The translations under genes were made by a program, and so were the position numbers. The notes under the pieces were generated by a model. That model was not told where the DNA came from. It searched no databases and was given only the letters and a program-made list of their open reading frames with translations. From Bacteroidota bacterium (GTDB lineage: Bacteria > Bacteroidota > Bacteroidia > JACCXN01), in contig JACCXN010000091.1 of assembly GCA_013696965.1 (NCBI GenBank), positions 62,001 to 126,000 on the forward strand: a DNA stretch of 64,000 nucleotides, written 5' to 3'. Shown here piece after piece: positions 46,549-55,312 of this stretch. Each line of letters begins with the position of its first letter. Position 1 is the first letter of the stretch.

Positions 46549-47345
46549 ACCGTAACAATCTGCTATTTCTACTAATTATTCTCATTGCATTTATTTCTCC
46601 CTCCTCTGTTTTTTGCAGCAGTCATAATTATTCAGGCATTTCACCTAATGCTAATTTATTGGCTCAGAACAATGCTATGGATGAATTTGAAGAAGATTTA
46701 ACTGAGGAGGATAACAAAAGCAAGAAAAAAAAGAAAGACAAGGACAAAGACAAGGACAAAGACAAGGATAAGGCCAAGGAGGATGTAAGCCTGAACATGG
46801 ACTTCTTTTTGAGTCTTTTAATAAATATTATAACAGTTATTCTTATCATTCGTTTTATTTATTATCCAAATTATAAGAACCAGGACTCCCTTTTTACTTT
46901 TTTCCTTTTCAACATTATCGTATTCGTTCTTATGTATCTTCTTAACCAGATAAAAATATCTCTTGGAGCTGCCTTTGGATTGTTTGCAGTTTTTTCAATG
47001 CTTAGGTATAGAACAGAAAATATTACTGCAAAAGAAATGACCTACCTGTTTATAGTAATAGCTGTAGGACTTATTTCTGCTGTAAGGCTTGATACAATGG
47101 AATTAATAATGATAAACAGTGTTATTATTCTTATTACTTATGCCCTTGATGGCAACATATTGTTTAAAAGGGAATATTCAAAATTAGTTCAATATGAAAA
47201 TATTGAATTAATAAAGCCTGAACGTCATTTAGAACTCATTGAGGATTTAAAAAACAGAACAGGATTAAAAATCCGCAGAATAGATATAATTAAAATGGAT
47301 TTTTTAAGAGATACGGCTTCAATAAAAGTGTATTACCACAATTAA
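46545..47345 (+). CDS. DUF4956 membrane protein with Lys-Asp repeat tract
   Basis: A 266-residue protein: signal peptide or first helix 1-24 (ending SSVFCSS), an acidic then charged linker with the repeat KKKKKDKDKDKDKDKDK at about 59-76, and a membrane domain (about 85-200) with four helices and the DUF4956 core GAAFGLFAVFSMLRYRTENI. A C-terminal cytoplasmic alpha/beta domain (205-266, IKPERHLELIEDLKNRTGLKIRRI, in part LKNRTGLKIRRIDI) follows. It overlaps the VTC gene by 4 bp. The pairing suggests a membrane partner for a polyphosphate enzyme; the mechanism is unknown. Confidence 0.85.
   Translation: MNRNNLLFLLIILIAFISPSSVFCSSHNYSGISPNANLLAQNNAMDEFEEDLTEEDNKSKKKKKDKDKDKDKDKDKAKEDVSLNMDFFLSLLINIITVILIIRFIYYPNYKNQDSLFTFFLFNIIVFVLMYLLNQIKISLGAAFGLFAVFSMLRYRTENITAKEMTYLFIVIAVGLISAVRLDTMELIMINSVIILITYALDGNILFKREYSKLVQYENIELIKPERHLELIEDLKNRTGLKIRRIDIIKMDFLRDTASIKVYYHN
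46733..46776 (+). repeat. In-frame hexanucleotide repeat in the DUF4956 gene
   Basis: Alternating GACAAG and GACAAA hexamers, about six units, encode the Lys-Asp tract. Gain or loss of a unit keeps the frame. Confidence 0.85.
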
Positions 47346-47354
47346 TCTCAACTA

Positions 47355-48026
47355 TTAAAAGGCACGAATTTTATAACTTAAGCCAAGCACATATCTTTGC
47401 TTTGGTTGGTTTGAGAAAAAATGCTGATAAAGGTAATAAATTTCAATTCTTGAAGTAGTATTTAGCCTGTAACCCAATCCTGCCCCTAACCTAATTCGGC
47501 TTAATTCAGGAAATTCAAATCGTGAGAGCTGATGTTTTAATTCAGAATAAACAAAAGGGAGATAGGATTTCTTAATTTTATATTCCAGCTTAACTTTATT
47601 TCTTCCGGCAGTCCTGGGAATCATTTCCCTGGCATCGTTAATAAAATCCTTGTGATTGTTTTGAAGAATAAAATCATAATTTATACTTATTCCATTTATT
47701 TTCTTCTCATAACCTAAAGCTCCATAATATTGATGATGAGTTAAAAAACCATTTTTCAAGGTGTTTTTTCTAACAAATACATATGCCCCTGATACTTCTA
47801 CATTCTTAGAAAGGCGATAGGCTAAATTAAAATCTGCAAAAGCAATAGAAAAATGCATCATGTTTTCATTCAACCGTGATTGAAGGGTTAGAGTAGTTGC
47901 AATTCTCCTTGAATGAACTGTTTTATATTTAATTCCAGTCCAAACCTCAAAATCTTTTTGCTGCGCAAATAATGGAAAACTCAAAATAAAAAACAAGAGC
48001 GAAATACAGGCTTTCTTAAATTCCAT
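47355..48026 (-). CDS. DUF2490 outer-membrane-type protein
   Basis: About 223 residues from the ATG at 48026 (MEFKKACISLLFFILSFPLFAQQ), which gives a clean signal peptide; an upstream ATG at 48092 adds a hydrophobic leader and is less likely. The mature part is a transmembrane-barrel-like series (FEVWTGIKYKT, HFSIAFADFNLAYRLSKNVEVSG, RIRLGAGLGYRLNTTSRIEIYYLYQH, in part RLGAGLGYRLNTTSRIEIYY) ending in VLGLSYKIRAF with a C-terminal aromatic residue. This matches DUF2490. It is convergent with the DUF4956 gene, 9 bp apart. Confidence 0.82.
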   Translation of the reverse strand: MEFKKACISLLFFILSFPLFAQQKDFEVWTGIKYKTVHSRRIATTLTLQSRLNENMMHFSIAFADFNLAYRLSKNVEVSGAYVFVRKNTLKNGFLTHHQYYGALGYEKKINGISINYDFILQNNHKDFINDAREMIPRTAGRNKVKLEYKIKKSYLPFVYSELKHQLSRFEFPELSRIRLGAGLGYRLNTTSRIEIYYLYQHFFSNQPKQRYVLGLSYKIRAF

Positions 48027-48238
48027 TTTAATTTTATCTAACAACAAAGTTATTATTATCCTCAAAAATAATGTTAAAATTAAAAACAACACAGAGAAAG
48101 CCTAAAAAACAAGGCGTTTGAGTAAAAAAAATTAAAAGCAAAGGAATTGGGTGGCTATAATATAATCCTCCTAAAAATGCGAGATGGCATAGGCATAGTT
48201 ATATTTTTTATTTCTTGCTTGATTAAATTCCAAGAATA

Positions 48239-49114
48239 TTATTTCCGTATTTCATCCAGTTCCATGCCTTCAAGCATATGGGATAAAATAGGTTCGCATT
48301 TTTCGCGGCAGGCAGGGTAAAAATGGCCATGTTTCCAAAAGGCTGATTTAGGAGATAAACCCCACCAAAACTCAGCCATTGCCAAAGGTTTCATGTTATT
48401 TTGAAATGCATAATGTAAAAGCTTTGGGGCTGCACATTCTCCTGCTCCGCTTGGTGGATTTTTGTTTGAGTTCTTTTGAAAAACATCCCTTAAATTTTTT
48501 GCCTTCCCTGCCTGATTCAGAAAATAGTATTGATCAAAAAGCTTTTCTTGAAGGGCGGATGAGTTTTTCTTTCGCAATTTTTTAAGAGCTTCCGTTTTCT
48601 GTATATTTTCAGCTGACTTGGATTCTTGAAGTGTTTTTATTTCTTGATTTATTCGGGTAAGCTCTTCCATTCCAACATTTAAAAAACTGCCTTTTGTAAG
48701 TGCATCAAAAACCGGGGGAACAAATTTAGAATGGTGGTAACCTCCTGCCAATTTACCTGAAAATGCTGCAATAAAACCAATTTCATTATGCCGGGTTTTA
48801 ACCAACAAAACACCAAACATTTTTCCAATAATTATCCCTGCTTTTCCTTGCTCCAGGCCAAAATTATGTTCCCATTCTTTTTGCTTTTGTATATAAATTT
48901 GAAGTTTTTCTACAGCTAATAAACACAATGGATGAGGGGTATATTCAAAAGGGAATGTAAACTTTTCAGGCAATAAATAATTCTCAATTGATTTATCAAA
49001 AGGGGTAAAATAAGCGTCTATGGCTACCAATGGATTTGTCAATAGTTTAATTTTTATCTTTATTTTACTGCATTTCTTTATTCTAATGCTAAATGTCCAA
49101 AAATTTTCAGGCAT
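48239..49114 (-). CDS. Orphan N-terminal domain of RluA-family pseudouridine synthase (no catalytic domain)
   Basis: A 291-residue protein matching the extra N-terminal domain of long RluA-type synthases of Bacteroidota and gammaproteobacteria: YFTPFDKSIENYLLPEKFTFPFEYTPHPL (in part LPEKFTFPFEYTPHPL), KMFGVLLVKTRHNEIGFIAAFSG (in part KTRHNEIGFIAAFSG), a central coiled coil (about 145-205), then PSGAGECAAPKLLHYAF, MAEFWWGLSPKS, HGHFYPACREKCEPILSHML. Those proteins continue with the synthase fold; here a stop follows at once (ELDEIRK). The first about 30 residues are atypical, so the true start may be downstream. It may be a truncated gene or a stand-alone domain. Confidence 0.7.
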   Translation of the reverse strand: MPENFWTFSIRIKKCSKIKIKIKLLTNPLVAIDAYFTPFDKSIENYLLPEKFTFPFEYTPHPLCLLAVEKLQIYIQKQKEWEHNFGLEQGKAGIIIGKMFGVLLVKTRHNEIGFIAAFSGKLAGGYHHSKFVPPVFDALTKGSFLNVGMEELTRINQEIKTLQESKSAENIQKTEALKKLRKKNSSALQEKLFDQYYFLNQAGKAKNLRDVFQKNSNKNPPSGAGECAAPKLLHYAFQNNMKPLAMAEFWWGLSPKSAFWKHGHFYPACREKCEPILSHMLEGMELDEIRK

Positions 49115-49596
49115 TTAATTGTACACGAAAATAAAGAAAATTCCTTGAAATACGTGGAACAGGAAAAGTAGCTTCTGTAGAAATAAAAATTTACTTGCAT
49201 TGAGCTGTTTTTTTTTAATATAATTCAAGGCTCTGTCGTATGTTTCAATACCATGGCTAACATTATAAAAACTTTAAACACCTTTAATATCTTAAGAGAT
49301 TATTAATTAACCACTTAAATTTCAATTTTATATTTTAATTTCTATGCTCCCTTTTTACTGTATTAGTATTAATTTTTTTGATTCTTTTTTAAATTTACTC
49401 GCTGTTATTTTATGTGTTTTTTAGAATTTATTGGAAAAAAGAGGATTTGTTTCTTACTTTATCACTGCAATATTTAAATGAATAAATATGAATTCATTTA
49501 AATATTGCAGTGAAATGCAAAAAAAACTTTGTTTAAGGCCAGGCATAATTAATCCGTAGTGCTATTGATCAAAAAAACAACATTTAAAATCACAAT
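49115..49596. other. AT-rich intergenic region upstream of locus D
   Basis: No ORF of note. It holds the perfect inverted repeat at 49462-49513 and nothing else I can name. Confidence 0.5.
49462..49513. repeat. Perfect 22-bp inverted repeat with 8-base spacer
   Basis: The arm 49462-49483 (starting TCACTGCAATATTTAAATGA) is exactly complementary to 49492-49513, with spacer AAATATGA. It is AT-rich without a following T run, so it is not a normal terminator. Confidence 0.85.
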
Positions 49597-49696
49597 GTGA
49601 AATAGCCATGCACCAAACGTGCGCAAACACTAATGAATATAACATGGCGTCCCGATAAATCGGGATGACCTTTTAAAAACAAATTATCTACATATG
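49597..49696 (+). repeat. ATGAAATAG repeat family, locus D (one unit)
   Basis: A single 97-bp unit opens with GTGAAATAGCCATGCACC, contains TAATGAATATAACATGG and the palindrome TCCCGATAAATCGGGA, and ends AAAACAAATTATCTACAT exactly at the ATG (49694) of the Tim44-like gene. Confidence 0.88.
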
Positions 49697-51124
49697 AAAA
49701 AAACGGTTCAACTTTTAATCCTTCTGATGTTTCTATTTTCATGCGCTACTTCGCTTTATGCAAGGGCTGGTGGCGGTGGTGGAGGTGACAGCAGTTCAGG
49801 TTCATCTTCTTCAGGGTCCTCCTCCTCTTCATATTCCTCTTCATCGAGCAGTAATTCATCAGGCAATACCGTTGATGCCCCACCTTGGGTTGTAAAAGGG
49901 GTAATTGGTTTTGTTTCATGCTTTGTAATATTCATTCTATTTAATGTTATCAGAGAACTTATTTATTCAAAACGAAAACCTGGGCAATCCCCATCAAAGC
50001 GAAAAGATAACAACCAAGCTGTTTTTGACAATGTCTTTTTATCTGCAAATCCTGGCTTTGACAAAACCGTTTTTAAAACCAAAGTAAAAACTGCTTTTAT
50101 GGCAATCCAAAAGGCATGGGAGGAGCAAGACCTTTCCTTGGTGAGAAACTGGATAAGTGATGGTGTATACCAGCGTTTTTGTTTACAGTTTGATATGATG
50201 AAACATTTGGGACAGAAAAATATACTTTCCAATATTTCCATTACTAAAATTCATTTTATTAAAGCTTCCCTGGAGAGCAGTTATAGTATTATAACAGTGG
50301 CCATTTACTTTAAAATGGATGACCGTTTTATTTCAGAAAAACTACCTGAACTCACTAAAAACTACACAGGGGAAGCGGCTATGGAATACTGGACTTTTGT
50401 TAAAAAATCAGGCGCTGTCCTTAATGACCTTTACTCCAGTAGTTCTTGCCCAAATTGTGGAGATGAATTAAGCAAAACAGGTGGTCAGATTAGCAAATGC
50501 CCATCCTGCTCAACAGTTACATATCTTGGGGATTATGATTGGGTTTTATCAGAAATAACACAGGAAGCTGATTATTCAGAAGATACTTCCCTTTGCATAG
50601 AGGATGAAAAACTAGAAACCCTTAGAACCGAAGAAGAATTTTGTATACAAAACATGGAGGATAAAGCCTCCAATGCATTTGTTCATTACTTGTTTGCATC
50701 TGCCTGGAATAAAACCCTGCATTTTAAACGGTTTGCAACAGATGAGGTTATTTCTAAAATTGAAAAAGAAAAGGATGAGCCATACATATTCAATCGAATG
50801 TACATTAACCGGGTTACATGTTCCAATTATAATTGCACAGAAGACACTCATAATCTCATCTTTGTTATTGTTTATTCTGCCCAAAAAGTAATGCATAAGG
50901 ATAACAAAATAAAAAAATTAAATCGTGATGTGGAGTCGTTTCGAACTGCTATTACGCTGAGTCGAAAAATTGGAAAGGCCTCTTCCAAAAGCAAATTATG
51001 GAGTCATGAATGTTCAAATTGCGGTTCTCCATATGGAGATTCAATTAACTCCCAATGCGATTACTGCAAGGAAAAAATAAATTCCACAAAACATGATTGG
51101 ATAGTCACTGGAATTTTAGATTGA
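49694..51124 (+). CDS. Tim44-like domain membrane protein with two zinc ribbons
   Basis: A 476-residue protein. A signal sequence (1-24) is followed by a Gly/Ser-rich linker (25-58), a transmembrane helix (about 66-86, VIGFVSCFVIFILFNVI) and a Tim44-like domain (about 105-235, FKTKVKTAFMAIQKAWEEQD). Zinc ribbon 1 (CPNCGDELSKTGGQISKCPSC) starts near 252; here quoted as CPNC...CPSC. A second Tim44/NTF2-like domain (about 300-430) is followed by ribbon 2 (CSNCGSPYGDSINSQCDYC) near 439. Bacterial Tim44-like proteins have no settled function. The start codon is the end of a repeat unit. Confidence 0.83.
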   Translation: MKKTVQLLILLMFLFSCATSLYARAGGGGGGDSSSGSSSSGSSSSSYSSSSSSNSSGNTVDAPPWVVKGVIGFVSCFVIFILFNVIRELIYSKRKPGQSPSKRKDNNQAVFDNVFLSANPGFDKTVFKTKVKTAFMAIQKAWEEQDLSLVRNWISDGVYQRFCLQFDMMKHLGQKNILSNISITKIHFIKASLESSYSIITVAIYFKMDDRFISEKLPELTKNYTGEAAMEYWTFVKKSGAVLNDLYSSSSCPNCGDELSKTGGQISKCPSCSTVTYLGDYDWVLSEITQEADYSEDTSLCIEDEKLETLRTEEEFCIQNMEDKASNAFVHYLFASAWNKTLHFKRFATDEVISKIEKEKDEPYIFNRMYINRVTCSNYNCTEDTHNLIFVIVYSAQKVMHKDNKIKKLNRDVESFRTAITLSRKIGKASSKSKLWSHECSNCGSPYGDSINSQCDYCKEKINSTKHDWIVTGILD

Positions 51125-51286
51125 GGAATGAGGGCTATTTTCAGGTTAGATAACACCAGCATAAATGAATTATGAGCCTTTATACTTTACAATAACTTCC
51201 TCTAATACCCTGAGCGGCAAATCTGGTAAGGAACGGTGTCTCAGTACTGAAAAAAAAGAAGATGCAATCAATGCACAGGAAAGTTC

Positions 51287-51622
51287 CTATTTCTTTTTCG
51301 GTGCGGAACTCATTGTAACCAAATACTTCAAAATTAACTCTTGCTGGCCTTCGTCAATCTTTAGTGTTTTTTTATTTGCTTTATGAACCATTCTGGGTAC
51401 AATTTTATTCCATTGTTCCTCTGTGCGTGATGTTGGCTTTTTCAGGCCATGACAAGAACCACATTTTTGTTCAAAATGGGCTTTTCCCAAATTCAAATCA
51501 GCAAGGGTATAATCAGGAAATTTATTCGCTCTATCTACATCCTCTTGGGTTGGAATTGCAAGTTTAACTGAAACACAACTCACTAATAAAGCAAATACTG
51601 CAACAATACTTATTTTTTTCAT
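51287..51622 (-). CDS. Small c-type cytochrome lipoprotein
   Basis: A 111-residue protein from the ATG at 51622; the upstream ATG at 51667 adds residues before a good lipoprotein signal (ALLVSC, Cys16). The heme attachment site CGSCH is at residues 54-58 in FEQKCGSCHGLKKP, and Met in WNKIVPRMVHK near 81 is the probable axial ligand. It fits a membrane-anchored monoheme cytochrome c of about 9 kDa facing the periplasm. Its heme would be attached by the Ccm system at 20.9-25.6 kb. Partner oxidoreductase unknown. Confidence 0.9.
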   Translation of the reverse strand: MKKISIVAVFALLVSCVSVKLAIPTQEDVDRANKFPDYTLADLNLGKAHFEQKCGSCHGLKKPTSRTEEQWNKIVPRMVHKANKKTLKIDEGQQELILKYLVTMSSAPKKK

Positions 51623-51824
51623 TTTTTGATCATTTCGGTTATTTAGTCCCATTTTTTGAACAGGCAAGGCATAAAATATGCAAAAACAAAAGTACTAAAT
51701 GAATTTCAAATGCTTTTTATTCAAAAAAATAAAATGAAATAGAAATGCAAACTTTATGCAAACATTTTATTGGTATAATTAAATTTATATTTACTATTGG
51801 AGCCAAATCAGAAGAAATTTCAGC

Positions 51825-54800
51825 TTACAATTTTGCACCGAGCACACAAGTCTTTTTATATTTTTTTACATTTCCTGAGAGATCAAAAATCTCAAAATAA
51901 ATAATGTAAATTCCAATAGAAGCTTTCTCTCTACCTTCGTTAATTCCATCCCAGGAAATTATTCCTTCAGTACCAAGCAGTTCGCTTTTCATCAAATACC
52001 TTACAATTCTTCCCTGGGCATCAAATATGGTGATACTACCCACATAACCTGGGTTATCCAGTTTATAACTGATGTTTACAACATCATTGAAACCATCATT
52101 GTCTGGTGAAAATATTTTGGGTTCAATACCTATTGGATCTTCCGCAGGCACAATTCTTTTAAATTGCGAATTTAAGTATCCTGGGGTTGCAAAGCCAACA
52201 CTTTCTGCTGCCGAATGCCAGTTGGAATTATCGCTGCTTGGCCTTTCAGGATCAATACGCTCAAGAGAAACACCTTTAAGATTATTCAATAATGGAAAAT
52301 GCATTTTTTCTGTATAATCAAATCTGTCAACTATGGTATTGTCCTTTTTTGAAAGCACTACTCTGCCTTCTAAATTCGTAAAAGAAGGCAATGAGGCCAT
52401 CTTTAAAAAAGCCTTTTCATTATCAGTTTCATAATGCTCCTGAACAATTACCGGGTTAGTGGATAAAACAAGAAAATCACCCGGAAATAAAATGTAACCA
52501 ACAGTATCAATGTCCTTTATTGAAGATAATTCACCAGTGGTAGCCTCAGCAGTTGAAAGTCTTATTTCTTTTAAATTAATAATTTTGTTTGAACGATTAA
52601 AAATCTCAACAAAGTCAACACCCATATCTTTGGGATTGAATAAGATTTCATTAATAATAATATCATTACCTACACAAGATTCAGCAATTGCAAAGCGTGC
52701 AGAACTTTCGCTTACATTAATTTGATTTCCTACACAATCCCTGATATCCTGTGTTAGGGTAACTGTATAAATGATTTCACTTTTAATTGAAGATGGAAGC
52801 TTAAGAATTACAGAATTAAATTCAGGTTCGATCCCAATTGCCATCAAAGGATTTCCCATATCATTGTCAATTGAGTAAGAAAGCACATTGCCAATAGTTT
52901 GGGCACTAAGCGGTTCATTAAAATACAATCTAATCGTTATGGAATCTATTATTGAAACCCGAATCAATTGAGGAGTTTTGTTATCAGGATTTAAAGAATA
53001 AGTTGAATTTATTTTCCCAGGGGTTCCGCCTGAAAGGTCATTTGAAGCTTTCCAATTGTTAATTCCCCCACATGGATTTAAGGGGTCAATTTGCTCCAAA
53101 GACCAACCACCACCCGATTTATTGTTGTTTTTATACCAGGAATCCAAATAAGATACAGTTGATATTATTTCTCCTGTTTGATTTTTAATTGTTACCGTTC
53201 CACCTGTATTTGCAAGTGTACCCAAAGAAGCGATGCCTGTTGTTGAACCAAAGGTCGAAAAAACATCTACTGCAGTAGAATTGCATACTATTAAATAATC
53301 ATTGGGCATTATGCTAATGCAAGGAAAACTTTTGGTTGTATTTCCAATTGTAATTGTCCACCCGTTCAAATTAACAGGAAAATCAGTGCGGTTATATAAT
53401 TCTAAGTATTCCTGATCAGGTAAACCAACAACAGGATCAGCCTTAATCATAAGTTCATTTATTACAACATCAAAAGGCTTTGCCTGGTGGATTGCAAACT
53501 TTATGTTTTGCCCTGCCATTGTATTTCCTGCACAATCATTAATTCCGCTGTTAATTGCAAGTGTATAAATAACCTCAGGCAGCAGAGTACTGGATAGGGT
53601 CAAAACAATTGAGGAAACAAGAGTTCCCTGCAATGTTACCCCTGAAGGCACTCCAATGCCATTATCGATAATATAAGAAGAAAGGCTAGTTAAAGCCGCA
53701 CCTTGAACAGGTTCGCTAAATATAATTTCTATGCTGTTTCCAGTAATCACACACGTGCTAATTACTTTGGGTGCAACAATGTCAGGGTTTATTCCATAAA
53801 TGGAGTTTTTACTTCCGGGAGTGCCTCCCATTCCATTCACTGAGGCCTTCCAGTTTCCTTTTCCTCCACAGGGATTTTCCGGATCAATTTGTTCCAGAGA
53901 CCAACCACCTTCTTTTTTTATATTATCCATATACCATGTGTCATCATATTGTATGGCATGAATTGTGGCTCCTGTTCCATCTTTTAATGAAATGGAAGTT
54001 CCTGAATTTGTAAGAGCAGAACTTGATAAACTTGTTACAGCTACTACATTTCCAAATTGCTGAAGCTCTGCCAGGGCAGCAGGTGCACATAATAATAAAT
54101 AACCAAAAGGGGCAATAATTACTTCAGGTAAAGTTCGGTTAGTAGTGCCATGAGAGAAGGTCCAGTTTTTAACATTTATTGGTAAAGATGTGGTATTATA
54201 AAGCTCAATATATTCATAATCCGGCAATCCAATTACAGGACTAGGATCAACCATTAATTCATTCAATACAATATCATATTGCTTAACAGTATAATGGTAA
54301 AAATTATGATCAGAGCTAATTAAAGTATTTCCAGCAAAATCTTTTATGTTACTTACGGTAAGTAAATTATTAATGCCATCAGCAAAAGAAGTGGCAAAAG
54401 TGAGGTTAACCAATGCTGGATTTAAATTGTTGCGAACTGCGCTAAGTGGATTACCTAAACCATTATCTGCTGAATAATTAAAGGTGTTTTCTGCCTCAGT
54501 AGCTGAAACCCCCTCACTGAATATTACTTCCAACTCTGTTGTGGATAATACTTTTACGCTTTGAACTAAAGGAGCAGTGTTGTCAATTATAAAAGGTCCT
54601 GAATAAAAATCGTCAAAATAAAATTTGGTAATATTAGAAACTGTGTATTGACAATGAACACCAAAAAAACCACTTGTATTATACGTGTTATCAGTACCAC
54701 TAGCCTGACTTATAAAGTTGTACCCTCCATTAGGATCTGCAAATACATTCCATAAACCCAAATTATTTCTTTTAACCTTCACCCTGATTGTAAAAGCATT

Positions 54801-55232
54801 GGCAATAAGGCCATCAGAACCACGGCAAACCAGGGTAGAGATAGTTCCGCTTTGGCGATAAAGCTCTACCGCATCCAGCGAACCATTTTCTCCAAACTTT
54901 AGATAATAACCATTTAAGGAACCAGTTAGATTCGTATTATCAGAGGAAAGGTAAACCCTTGAAAGATTATTTATTGAAGGAGAAAAGCTAAGTTGAATAA
55001 AAAACTGCCATTCCATATTATCAATTGAGGTTCCGGCACTGGGTGTAGAAAGGTAAGATGTACCAGCAAGGCTTGAATTTAACTGAAGTTGAAAATTTGT
55101 GTTTATTGTAAAGTCACTTGTGCTTCCTGTCCATATTGGATCTGCGGTAAAATTTCCATCACTGAAATTATCTGTTATGCTTTGAGCGTTTACCATTAAA
55201 GGAAAGAACAGCAGAAAAAGAATTTTTTTCAT
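51825..55232 (-). CDS. Giant secreted lamin-tail-domain protein
   Basis: A 1135-residue extracellular protein with a signal peptide (1-17, ending LMVNAQ). Residues about 20-215 form a concanavalin-like sandwich. Then Big_5-like Ig domains (APLVQSVKVLSTTELEVIFSEGV; APKVISTCVITGNSIEIIFSEPV) alternate with lamin tail domains (VLNELMVDPSPVIGLPDYEYIELYN near 325; VINELMIKADPVVGLPDQEYLELYN near 592; IIINEILFNPKDMGVDFVEIFN near 857), all quoted in part only. Each of the first two LTDs ends in GGWSLEQIDP.NPCGG. The C-terminal about 85 residues (FSPDNDGFNDVVNISY...WDGINEG) form a FlgD-Ig-like/T9SS type B-like domain. Surface or matrix role inferred. Confidence 0.88.
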   Translation of the reverse strand: MKKILFLLFFPLMVNAQSITDNFSDGNFTADPIWTGSTSDFTINTNFQLQLNSSLAGTSYLSTPSAGTSIDNMEWQFFIQLSFSPSINNLSRVYLSSDNTNLTGSLNGYYLKFGENGSLDAVELYRQSGTISTLVCRGSDGLIANAFTIRVKVKRNNLGLWNVFADPNGGYNFISQASGTDNTYNTSGFFGVHCQYTVSNITKFYFDDFYSGPFIIDNTAPLVQSVKVLSTTELEVIFSEGVSATEAENTFNYSADNGLGNPLSAVRNNLNPALVNLTFATSFADGINNLLTVSNIKDFAGNTLISSDHNFYHYTVKQYDIVLNELMVDPSPVIGLPDYEYIELYNTTSLPINVKNWTFSHGTTNRTLPEVIIAPFGYLLLCAPAALAELQQFGNVVAVTSLSSSALTNSGTSISLKDGTGATIHAIQYDDTWYMDNIKKEGGWSLEQIDPENPCGGKGNWKASVNGMGGTPGSKNSIYGINPDIVAPKVISTCVITGNSIEIIFSEPVQGAALTSLSSYIIDNGIGVPSGVTLQGTLVSSIVLTLSSTLLPEVIYTLAINSGINDCAGNTMAGQNIKFAIHQAKPFDVVINELMIKADPVVGLPDQEYLELYNRTDFPVNLNGWTITIGNTTKSFPCISIMPNDYLIVCNSTAVDVFSTFGSTTGIASLGTLANTGGTVTIKNQTGEIISTVSYLDSWYKNNNKSGGGWSLEQIDPLNPCGGINNWKASNDLSGGTPGKINSTYSLNPDNKTPQLIRVSIIDSITIRLYFNEPLSAQTIGNVLSYSIDNDMGNPLMAIGIEPEFNSVILKLPSSIKSEIIYTVTLTQDIRDCVGNQINVSESSARFAIAESCVGNDIIINEILFNPKDMGVDFVEIFNRSNKIINLKEIRLSTAEATTGELSSIKDIDTVGYILFPGDFLVLSTNPVIVQEHYETDNEKAFLKMASLPSFTNLEGRVVLSKKDNTIVDRFDYTEKMHFPLLNNLKGVSLERIDPERPSSDNSNWHSAAESVGFATPGYLNSQFKRIVPAEDPIGIEPKIFSPDNDGFNDVVNISYKLDNPGYVGSITIFDAQGRIVRYLMKSELLGTEGIISWDGINEGREKASIGIYIIYFEIFDLSGNVKKYKKTCVLGAKL

Positions 55233-55272
55233 TTTTTTGTATCGCTTAACTCATTGTAATGCGTAAATATAG

Positions 55273-55280
55273 TAATTTTG
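55273..55280 (+). promoter_or_regulatory. Candidate -7 element of the asd promoter
   Basis: TAATTTTG fits TAnnTTTG, 32 bp before the asd ATG. TTG at 55254-55256 is a possible but close -33 element. Confidence 0.4.
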
Positions 55281-55312
55281 CATCCGTTTAAGTATTAATA
55301 AATTGTAAATAA

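Noticed and set aside
46664-46849. Minus-strand ORF with a Leu-Ser repeat
   Set aside because: It is the antisense reading of the Lys-Asp hexamer repeat in the DUF4956 gene.
51165-51386. 73-codon plus-strand ORF after the Tim44-like gene
   Set aside because: It overlaps the cytochrome gene antisense and has no recognisable features.
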